A DNA stretch of 64,000 nt from Glandiceps talaboti (lineage: Eukaryota; Hemichordata; Enteropneusta; Spengelidae). The first letter of the stretch is position 1; the number at the start of each line of letters is the position of its first letter. Both the position numbers and the translations under genes were made by a program. The DNA is taken from positions 8,448,861 through 8,512,860 of the forward strand of contig NC_135564.1 of NCBI RefSeq assembly GCF_964340395.1, read 5' to 3'. Below, piece by piece: positions 54,325 to 64,000 of this stretch. The notes below the pieces were generated by a model, which saw nothing but the letters and a program-made list of their open reading frames with translations, was not told where the DNA came from and searched no databases.

Positions 54325-54832
54325 AACGGGCTTGACTTATTATTTATGAACAACTTTCCTTGATTGGAACTCTGAGAGTCTCAACTTCAGTATGATACCA
54401 ACACACTTGCTATTTCAATCAACTCGAATATTTTTTTACATCCAAACTTAGAAAGTACGCTAGGCGTTATAAAAAAAATACACTAAAATAATTAAACAAT
54501 TTCCTCCCATATACATTAAAACGTACTGATATATTTTGATTGGCGTACGGGGGCAAGTGCCACAACATAAATAGCTTTCCTTAAGGGAACTTATTTTCGA
54601 AGTCAACAGTTCAATTTGTGCCCAGTAAAGGTTTTCATTCGTAAAATGTACTCCTGTCAGTCTCCGTGTACAGGTTTTTACCTGCTTACACTGAGTAATG
54701 ATTCACAATCTTGAAAATAGCATGCACATTTAATTAGAGTTTATACAGCGGAATGACAGTTTTACTGTTATATAGGAGTGGGTTTCTCCTTACTTATGAT
54801 TAAGCTTTTCTCCTAACAGTTCGTTGTCTAAA

Positions 54833-55221
54833 TACTACCAAACCAGAGTGACCCTAGAGTTTACATTAGGAGACACGGTGTTTTTATTTTGGTTTTTAGG
54901 TTTGTTTTACATCTCATACGTTTTTTGCTACAAATTACATAAAACAAAACACAGGCACTGATAACGCGCAAGCATGTAAGATGGTACATTTAATCTCACT
55001 GTGAACACAAATCAACATCAATGAATCACTGTCAGATGCAGCAAGGAAGATTCAAACACGAAGCTATTCCGATCATTTGTGTTCACAGTGAGATAAAATG
55101 TAACATTTTATTTGCCCGCTATCAGTGTTTGTGTGATTCCTAGTAAAAAAAAAACGTTGTGTGAGACGTGAACGAAAATCGTGCCGCCTATTTGAAACTC
55201 TATGGTCTTTCTGATTTGGCA
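54833..55221. mobile_element. Repeat R4 copy c: 390-bp palindromic element
   Basis: Ends TACTACCAAACCAGAGTGAC...CTAGAGTTT and AAACTCTATGGTCTTTCTGA...TTTGGCA. The inner arms (ATCTCACTGTGAACACAAAT against ATTTGTGTTCACAGTGAGAT) are also complementary, so the whole unit can fold on itself. Confidence 0.85.
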
Positions 55222-55763
55222 TACACACTGAAAGACCTAGATAAGACTAAGGCGATTCTAATTCTTTTCCGCTTTTGCATATTGGTTCTTTGTCCTCAGG
55301 TGAATTCAAAGCAAGGATTCATTTCCTTAACATTGTTTAATATTCTTCTCTGAAATTGATAGTGTAACACACACTGCAAATACTGTGACTATACATTTTG
55401 ATCATCCGGTGTTAAAATTCTTCTGAAATTCACCCAATTATATTATGTATTAACTTTACGTGTGTTACTATTGCTTGTCTTTTCTAAAAAATTCACGAAT
55501 TATTCCTCAAATCTAGATTATCTCGCTGCAACCACACACACAGAGGTTTCGCCCTGTATATGTTTTATGCGATTAGAACTTGTTAATGTTTTCATACAGA
55601 AGATAATGATTAAATTCACCTTTTTTACAATCTAGTATATTAGTTATTAAACAGCGTATGATATACCAGTCAATTCTGCAGCTTAGTTCATTCCAACACA
55701 CAGTTTGTTAAAAGAGTAATAAGTCTTTGTATGGCCGGCTTATCAAGACCCTTAATTAAAAAT

Positions 55764-56259
55764 AATAGGTATACGTGATGAAAGCCGTGAAATAACAAGC
55801 AAGTATTTCGATTCGACGTGTCAAACTGAACACAAATTGACAAACTGAACTGTTAGGTATACATGTTTGGAACCAGAGCTGTGTTTACGTGTACTTTGGT
55901 TAAAATTTCACTAGCTACAACTGAATTGTTTTTAACATCGTTTTGTTAGGTATAATTAGAGCTTTCTTTACATAATATGGTACTTTCTGAACAGTATTGA
56001 ATCACCTGTGGGTAAACACATTTGTGTAGCAGTGCCCAAATATCAAAACCCCAATGAATCACGATCTCAGCATATTAATAAACTGCTTATATAGATAAAA
56101 CAGACATCTAAGTAACATGTATAATGTCTAATTATTGGTATTTTAACTATATTTTTGATTGACTGACTGAAAACACAATACCCAAATTACAGCCAGTACA
56201 GGGAGGGTTTGGTGAGTGAGTGAGTGAGTGAGTGAGTGAGTGAGTGAGTGAGTGAGTGA

Positions 56260-56266
<7 letters not shown>
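55764..56266 (-). mobile_element. Repeat R3 copy e, with element-borne GAGT microsatellite
   Basis: Reverse-complement match to 32827-33475, including the flanking tetranucleotide array (TCAC read as GTGA/GAGT), GGGAGGGTTTGG, ACAGACATCTAAGTAACATG and TGAATCACCTGTGGGTAAAC. Confidence 0.85.

Positions 56267-56293
<27 letters not shown>
56212..56293. repeat. (GAGT)n-(GT)n compound microsatellite
   Basis: GAGT to 56265, then GT to 56293. The GAGT part is the end of R3 copy e. Confidence 0.96.
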
Positions 56294-56297
<4 letters not shown>

Positions 56298-58543
56298 TGA
56301 TAACCCTTTATCTTGTCACGTTTTTCCCTGCAAATTTACATTTTTACAGATATTCATGTATAACAAGCTTGTTGTTATTGTGAGATATTTTCGAATATCA
56401 CACTTTCAATTGTATAAAATAGATTTCAGATACTACAAACAAATTTAGAAAAAAAAAACCATCACTGACAAAAACCTCGACTGATGCTTTGAAGTACACA
56501 TACTTGTATTTACAGTGTAATTGGTTCTGTATAATATTATTTCAATTTGTTCTGGGTCAGACTTTTACACGAAAGACAGCATACTGTTGTGTTAATCCAC
56601 ATGGAAGCCGTTTTAAAACGTCGCGGAAAAGAAACCGCAATGCCTTTCTTTCCAACTAACCTCTTTGAAAACTTGAGGGTTAGATTAATAGTGCATTGCA
56701 TCCCACGAACTTTCCTGTTTGATATCACCGCATGTAATCGAAGCCCCAGGTGCAACATTTTGTTTCGCGGCCACAAATGAGATGACATTGTGATCAGACG
56801 GTGATCAAGCTTAATATTACTTAGATTACTTTTAGCACAATGTCTTGACTTGGGGATTCATTTCAGGCAAATTCTATCACATTTGGAAGTCCATTCAAAC
56901 ATACATTTTACCCTTTGAATCTGCTTTTCACGATGCCTACTTGATCTCAGTGTATAAATGCACGTACGTGTATATGTTGTGTTGATTACCAGGTTGGTAC
57001 AATACATGCTATACTGTGTACGAAGTTCACGCTTTGATCACGATATATAGACTTCCAACGTTATAAGACGTATCGCATGATATTCTTCTTGTACATCAAT
57101 ATAATTATGCATACAGCTACAATACGTCCCTCGCAGTCTCGCCTCCCTACAAGTCCTTTATACTAAAATATTAATAAATCTCCTGTGACTTCTTCCAAAA
57201 CATCCCTGGTCGATATGGACGGCTAATTCTTCATAAACTGATATTGCTGTAAGCTTGCCTTCTACCCTTTGTATATGTCTTTTTCTCTGTTGTTACTCCT
57301 TTATGAAAACCAACTCTATGATTTTGCCCACAGCCCTCATCTAACGACACCAACCACCTGGATTTCACCTGGACCACATCAAATTATATCACCCACAGGA
57401 CTATCTCTGACTACGTCCATTTCCCTGGTATAACGATACTTTTGTCTATTAGTGTATTATATGATACGTGAATCGTAATTACATTTAACGCCAATTATGA
57501 ATTGACAATTACATGTAATGATTTAATTATTGAATAAAAACTTTTTAATGGAAAATTACTTAATTTAATTAACATGGTAATAAAGGCGTAAAAGGAAAGC
57601 GAGGGATAAAATAATGACTGTCGCCTGTGGGATATTTATTTATAGCACGCAATTGTGTTAACAAATAAATAACCAAGCAAAAATAAATTAAAGATAGCGA
57701 AAGGCAGTTTTTCTTTCAGCTTTTGCGACAACTTCTTAATTACTTATATGTTAAGATGAATGACTGTTTTTCGATATCATCTGTATTGTTCGAATCAGAA
57801 AACGTTAGCTACGATAATTCATTTAACGGAAGGTCATATTATTTCCTGACATAGGACCACTTCCCTTTGTTCAAGGACCATCCCTAGCTGATAGAATTCA
57901 TTTTGATGTATGTTATATTTATCTTATCATGGCGTGCAGCTCTTTGTCACTGGCTATGCAACTATCATGTTTACTGAGATTGGCGCCTAAAGCATATCTA
58001 TTGTAAGTCGTGGGTTGCTGCCACTGTTCTATTCAGCATCCTGTTATGTTATGCTACATTCCATATCATTCTTTAATATTACATATATATATATATATAT
58101 ATGTTTACTATTCTTTATATTCTACGTGTGTTTTCTTTTCACAATATAGCAAATTGCTTTTTGAGTTACTCTTGTTTATTTTTTCACAAGTTAACTAATG
58201 GAAGTATCGTCGATGAATTCCACCATTAACAATTTGCTTTCAACAGACTTCCGATACGAGTATTTTGTAAGATAATTACTGGCATTAATGCGAATGAAAT
58301 ATGACGGATTTCCTAAAGTATACATATATTTTCACATTGTTAACAGAATTAAAAAAAAATGCAGGAAATGCGTCAAACTGTTCTTTTTTCCTTCTATAAA
58401 CGTTACGATCAATCAATAATAATGTTTCACTTTTACTTTTATTTGTATTGAGCAGGTTTATTGCTTGTTATTGCTAAAAGCTTTCGGCATTATATTTTCG
58501 CATATCAAAAGACAATCTTCTGTGGAAAATTACATACTCAAAC

Positions 58544-59373
58544 ATTCTTAGGGAGCCTTCAGTAACTACAAGGAAGAGGGCTGGGGGATTTTGAAAGATC
58601 ACTCAAGTTTTAGTTTTACGAATTGGTACTTGGGATCGAAGGAGGGCCACATTTTAGAAAACAGAATTAAAGCAGGGTCACAATTTACTTTGACTCAACG
58701 TATTATCTAATTTCGCATTATGATGTGATTTGGGCATCCCATCGCTGCCACTACTGTCAAATCTCACTTCTATCCCACATCCAACCACTGCCACCATTAT
58801 ACCGTAATATCATAAAATAATCAGTGTTATCAATGTTGACAACCATATAATTGTCAATTTTGATGTTAGGAGAGGAGCGGGTCTCACAGGACGGGGGGAC
58901 AGTGTGGGAAGATATTGGGAATAATGTGAGGGAGTGGAGATGTTGACCTCGATTCGGACAATGTCGATAGTGCGCCCATGTAGTTTTGGGAGTTATGGCC
59001 TTCAGCTCAGTGATTATTAAAGGTATTGATTAAATAGCAATAATAGCAATACTTAAGGCAGGGCCTTCACTCATATTCACCATGGTGGTAGTAGTGGGAA
59101 AAAATAATAAATTTATCAAAGTGGTGGCAGCGGTTGGATCGAGTTCTTGCCATTGATTGCGTCCCTTTCACGGCAAACAACATTTTAACCCGTGTTTTTT
59201 TTTTTAAATAACAAGGGGATGGTCATGTTTTAGAGAAAGTACAAATTGAGTGAGGGCCACATTTCAGCACGAAAGAGTAGGGGGGGGGGGGGTCACACCT
59301 TACGCAACAGCCCGGGCCTGATTGCCCCAGCCCACCCCATCGTAATTACCGAGGGCTCGACTCCCTTAGAATA
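58544..59373. mobile_element. Repeat R8 copy a: about 830-bp element with terminal inverted repeats
   Basis: Left end ATTCTTAGGGAGCCTTCAGT...AACTAC; right end GTAATTACCGAGGGCTCGAC...TCCCTTAGAAT, its imperfect complement. The interior repeats AGGGCCACATTT...AGAAA and GGGTCACA blocks and includes a G run at 59279-59291. No transposase ORF is visible. Confidence 0.75.
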
Positions 59374-60490
59374 TCCAAACTTGACATATTACCATAAAAG
59401 TTGTAACATTCCATAATAACATGCACATAGAGACTAAGTTTAACAGCGCTACGCATGCGCAATAATATACTGGCATATCGTTAATCATATATCAAAACTT
59501 GAGCGTGACCAAAATCCCCCCCCCCCCAACACACATACACACTTCAGTGTAAGAATAGTACGCTGATTGGTATGGTTTCAGAGAAATTCAAATTGCAATA
59601 CAAAAACATGAATGGAGACTTAAAGTGTTCATAAACTAGTCTATTATCCACATTCTGAGATGTTTTGCGACAGTGTTCTGTCACAGTCATTGACTATGTT
59701 AAGAAGACATTATTTTGTAGTAAATGCATTGACCTTCCTTGGCTTTTAGGAGAGTTGTTTGAGAATGATTGACATACAGATATCCACTATCCTACTCTGT
59801 ACATGATGGTACACACACGCCATTAATAATCACTAAACATGTATGTGAGTATACACGCAACCACTACAATCTAATGCATAGAGGTAAAGTCTACCGACTG
59901 AGCGATATCTATGCTATGCTTGTCAGTGCTTATTTAGAACTATGAAATCGTGTGTTATTAAAATCATAAGTGAAACGTGCACATTAGTGAAATCTCAAGT
60001 GGCTTTTCAGAATCCTTAATGGTGTTTAATTTCTAATGCATTCTGATGTAAGACTATCACAGCTAATAATTTTCAATCTTTTGCACAAACTTTTTTATTA
60101 CTGTTTTGTTGTGGAAGATAGCTACCATATCAACTTGCGTTTTGCTCTTTGAACAGTGCTGTCTTTGTGTTGTCTTTGAATAAGCAGGAACAATTACTTT
60201 CTATAAAGACCTGCATATTCAACCCGCATCAAGGTATACAGAGAATTCTACAATACATTTCAACTTCTCTGTTTTATACAACCATATGATAAATGTAGCA
60301 TAAAATGCGATCTTGCTGTTGAAGTGTTTATATAATAAATGTGAAACGATTACTCCATTTTAATCGGAGCCTGACTAAAGACTAAACAAACACTCTCGTT
60401 TTAAATATTTTCATTCTTCATCTACGATATCTTCTTACCTGTACTCTTTATCTATAATGTCATTTTACATGTATGTTCATCTACATAATA

Positions 60491-60682
60491 GGTGAGTCCA
60501 TATATGGTATAGTTGAGGTCATACAAACTCCTTATATAGTATAGGTGATGCGGTCATACAAACGCCTTATATAGTATAGGTCATGCGGTCATACAAACGC
60601 CTTATACATGTATGGTATATGTGAGGTCATACTAACTCCCTGTATAATATAGATGAGGTCATACATACAGACTTCTTATATG
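60491..60682 (+). repeat. Minisatellite, about 40-bp unit, five copies
   Basis: Unit based on GGTCATACAAACGCCTTATA and TAGTATAGGTGATGC, most regular at 60530-60605. Confidence 0.78.
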
Positions 60683-62811
60683 TATTTTCACTCCTGACAG
60701 TCTTAAAAGTATAAGTAAACCGAATTCAATCGAGCATCAGTTTTCTTATGAATACTTGAAAAGTAGTTGTTATTTAGAAGACTCCTGCATGATAAATAAA
60801 TCAAGGAAACCCTTACAACATTTCAACTTCAGGAAACACTCTTATAAACACATTGTCTCCTATTTAAGTCTTGTTTTAATGGAATACGTTTTCTACATGA
60901 CTAATATCTTCATTCGACTGTGTAATTTAATACATTTCATCACGTTTATCGCTTGGGTAGTTCTAAGTAGTAACATACACATTCGTATATGATTGCCTTT
61001 CTAAAGAAATATGCCATTAACAATTTGGAATGTTTATACACTACATAGCAACATAAATGTATGTTCGTATATGACTAAATCTCTAAACAAATTGCCATGA
61101 ATGCTATGGAATCTACATGTATATAAAAACTGAATGGGTTTAATACTATAGAAAATACCAAATGTTTGCACCTAAAGAATTCAAATTTCTAAGATAACTT
61201 GTTTTCGGCTGTTATATCTTTTACACCGAAAGTCTTTATGCAAACAGGATTTCACAACGCTTTAGAATTATGTTATGAATGTTGTATACATGCTTACAAT
61301 CCAATTCCGTCTTCTGATAAGCCGCTTTCATCCACCAATATGCAAAGGGAAGCGCTTAAATGTAAAAATGACGTAATAATTCCTTTATACTGTACATGGT
61401 CAACCCCAATTTCCCAACGTCCAAAACTCTATGTAAGTTTTTCAAATGCATATTTTAGAGAAAGCAGGATTAGCAATGTACAGCAATATCCATATTAAAT
61501 GCCTAGAATTACTTTATTCTTCACTCATTTTGCTTGTACTTTAGAATTAAGATGGAAAAGTGACTCTGAATGGTCTCCATGGAAATGGTATTCCGGTTTG
61601 ATTTCAGTGGTGCCTTGGCTTGTTTGTTGCTTGCTTGATATTTGGTTGGATATTTTGTAGTTAGGTTGGGTTTTCCATATTTCTTTTAGTATAAATCTTA
61701 GATTTTCTAAAGAATCGTGTTTACTAAGGAAAAAAAACATGTTGTCGCCTCACTTATATTTCAACGAAATTGAAAGTGCCATACAGCCGTAGGGTTTTCT
61801 GTGAAAGCGACGTCTTTCTTCCTATCCACATGTTACATCACTTCTATTTTCATTACATGACAGGCAGCTAGCTCCCAATGAAAAGAAGGATGGAATGATA
61901 GCAAAGACTAAAAAGTATAATTGCACCCTAACAACGCAATAAACACACAGCGACTGTGACTATTACTACATGGTAGGTACACTTTAAATACTTGTTTTGA
62001 CATCAGAAATAAAAATTGCTTCCCTCGGGGGAAAATGTTTTATCGTATCTGCTATTTCGGGTCGCTACATCCATTGTACTTGTCAGTATAAAATTGCGGG
62101 AAAAATTGTCGTAAGTAATTACCTTTTTCCTTCCACTACCCACCAATCCATAATGGGTTTGATCTAATTTGACATAAGGTATTCATGTCACTGACAAGAA
62201 AAGTGGAAATACATTATATTGAAAGCTGCACGTACAGCAACTCAAGGGAAGGTACATCCCGTTGTTAGAGAATATAGTGTTACATTTCAGGCACTAAATG
62301 CTCTTTCTCGTGTGTCTCTTTGTCCTCTTTCTGTTATTGTTGCTTCAAAGATAATACATTAGCGTGAGAAATAACACGCAGTGTCGTAAAGACAGACTCT
62401 TTTAGATGTCAATGACTGTTCTTAGTTACAGAATGTAATACAATGCATTAGACATGGTTGTACTGAGGCACAGAAACAAATTTCATTTATGTTACGTTTT
62501 CATTGAATTTACCTGGAGAATGAATTACCAGAACGTTTTACCCACTCAATATAAGTGAAATGCTCGTTTTCTTAAATTACGTTTGATGATTGCGAAGGGA
62601 ATGGATATATATCGGTTTCAACAGGAACTGAATAATGACAGCTGGGCTGGAACATTGTGTTCGTATCATGAACCTTCCTTCCCACCCCTACCACTCAAAG
62701 TCTAAAACCGACAGTCTCGATGATAGGTTGACAGAGTAAATATGCTTTTCTTAATAACCAGCTTTATACTTAAGACTGGCTATTGTGCCAACGACGATCT
62801 CCAATTGTCTT

Positions 62812-63040
62812 TAGTGAACCTTCAGTAACTAACAGGTGGAGGGCCGGGGAATTAGGTGGTGGGCCACTTATTACAAATCGGTCCTTAGGAGAGGGTCATA
62901 TTTGAGAAAATGGAAATTGGGGTCACATTTTTCTTTGACTCAATTTTGTTTAGCTAACTTCGCTTTATTCTGTGATTATGGCATGATCCCACCACTGCCA
63001 CCGGTCCCAAATCCTACTGGTACAACACATTGGTTTAAAT
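62812..63040 (+). mobile_element. Repeat R8 copy b, left part only
   Basis: CCTTCAGTAACTAACAGG, GGAGGGCCGGGGAATT, GAGGGTCATATTTGAGAAAA, GGGTCACATTTTTCTTTGAC and CCACCACTGCCACC follow the left half of 58544-59373 block for block. Confidence 0.75.
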
Positions 63041-63055
63041 TTAATAACAAATGAA

Positions 63056-63410
63056 CATAATTTGATAACTTGTCAGTATATTATCACCGTCATGTTTCTG
63101 TTAGTTTTTTTAAATCTAATGGTAATGATAATAATTCTAAATAATATAATTACTACATGCAAATATTTGCAGAGTGCATTTTAATTTCAAAAAATTGTTA
63201 AACATTTTGATACTTTGTCAGTACATTATCACTCTCATATTTCTGTGCTTTTATACTAACTGGTAATATTGATAAAAATAATTACAATAATGTAATTTCT
63301 ACATGCATGTATTTGCAAAGCACATTTTAATTTTTAGAAATGTAATAGAAATTGTACATAATTTGATAACTTGTCAGTATATTATCACTTTCATATTTCT
63401 ATATTTCCAT
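63056..63410 (+). repeat. About 150-bp tandem repeat, 2.4 copies
   Basis: TTTGATAACTTGTCAGTATA, TTATCAC, CATATTTCTGT, CTACATGCA and GCACATTTTAATTT recur near 63061, 63209 and 63362. Confidence 0.78.
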
Positions 63411-64000
63411 ACATAAATGATAATAATTATAGAGCATATTCTTTAAGGTTTAGCACTTTCCCATAATTATGTCTAAAGCTATTTCTGATTATTATCCCAG
63501 TATTCCAGACCTGCAGCAAATCGGTCATTAATTCTAGCTCCATGAACTCCCTGTAGAGCATACAAGCATACAATATGTGCCACTAAGAGTACAAGGTTAC
63601 ATCCTTCACATAGCAACCTCTGGTCGACAAAAGGTCCCCATCTACTAGAGCTTGCCACGGGTACATTGGTAGTTGCCGGAAGACTTAAGTCATGAAGAAC
63701 CAAATGTTTGTAGTTAGAACAAAATAGCAAAGTACGCTGTACTCTAACCGTACCAAATGACGGCGGCTAGGGCAAAACATCATGCAGAATACAACGTATT
63801 CTATGCATTCGACCATTTTCCCCTAACAGTCAAACAAAATTATTGTATGAATATATCACTTCCTAGATCTTCTGATTTTTTTTATCAGTGTTTGACAACA
63901 TCACAGGAATCAATGTGTAGATAATAAAAAAAACCAAATTAGAGTCGGAATTGTTGTAATTACAGGCCACAGAGGTGTGCCCATTAGGGAAGTATCGTGC

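Larger units (their letters stand above)
43176..64000. other. Repeat-dominated region without a recognised gene
   Basis: Contains R3 copy e, R4 copy c, R5 copy d, R7 copy b, R8 copies a and b, the palindrome at 46.7 kb and many microsatellites. No open frame here resembles a known family. The best unassigned frames are listed among the rejected items. Confidence 0.6.

Noticed and set aside
57334-57427. Candidate exon between CCCACAG and GTATAA (…FTWTTSNYITHRTISDYV…)
   Set aside because: Only 31 codons, no recognised domain, no partner exon.
63479-63730. Minus-strand 83-codon frame ending GLEYWDNNQK with a hydrophobic middle
   Set aside because: Composition is more gene-like than its surroundings, but no family is recognised and it may be the relic of a repeat. 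Too weak to annotate.

Overview
The window looks like nuclear DNA from an AT-rich, microsatellite-dense marine invertebrate. The evidence is spliced genes with GT-AG introns, a nicotinic-receptor fragment, a rhodopsin-type GPCR, many short palindromic repeat families, and no operons or bacterial features. I cannot fix the phylum from the sequence. A hemichordate, cephalochordate or lophotrochozoan would all fit.

Three protein-coding loci can be supported. (1) On the minus strand, three exons (12146-12053, 8312-8173, 7627-7583) give a signal peptide and the N-terminal ligand-binding segment of a nicotinic acetylcholine (Cys-loop) receptor subunit, including DEKNQ. The later exons were not found and probably lie beyond the left edge or in the first 7.5 kb. 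(2) On the plus strand, a complete ten-exon gene (16596-24872) encodes a 317-residue ZNF830 (CCDC16/OMCG1) ortholog, a splicing-associated zinc-finger protein. Its first intron is an AT-AC, U12-type intron. A GT-AG reading of that junction runs into a stop codon. (3) On the plus strand, an intronless coding exon (41272-42396) encodes a 374-residue class A GPCR, with a four-codon upstream ORF overlapping its start codon.

The rest is non-coding and repeat-rich. I traced at least eight families of short interspersed, mostly palindromic non-autonomous elements by internal comparison (called R1-R8 here). There are also single long hairpins, several minisatellites and more than twenty microsatellite arrays. 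Two palindromic elements sit inside the ZNF830 gene (intron 6 and 3' UTR), and the 3' UTR element carries the first canonical AATAAA after the stop. One family (R3) has five copies, three forward between 27.8 and 33.5 kb and two reverse at 37.6 and 55.8 kb. Two of these carry the same microsatellite at the same end.

Layout: 1-7.5 kb, repeats with no identified exon; 7.6-12.1 kb, nicotinic receptor 5' exons with microsatellite-filled introns; 12.2-16.5 kb, no recognised gene; 16.6-25.3 kb, ZNF830; 25.4-40.6 kb, repeat-dominated with no recognised gene; 40.7-43.2 kb, GPCR flanked by repeats; 43.2-64 kb, repeat-dominated with no recognised gene. The three genes show no functional relation. ZNF830 is a nuclear RNA-processing factor, and the other two are membrane receptors.
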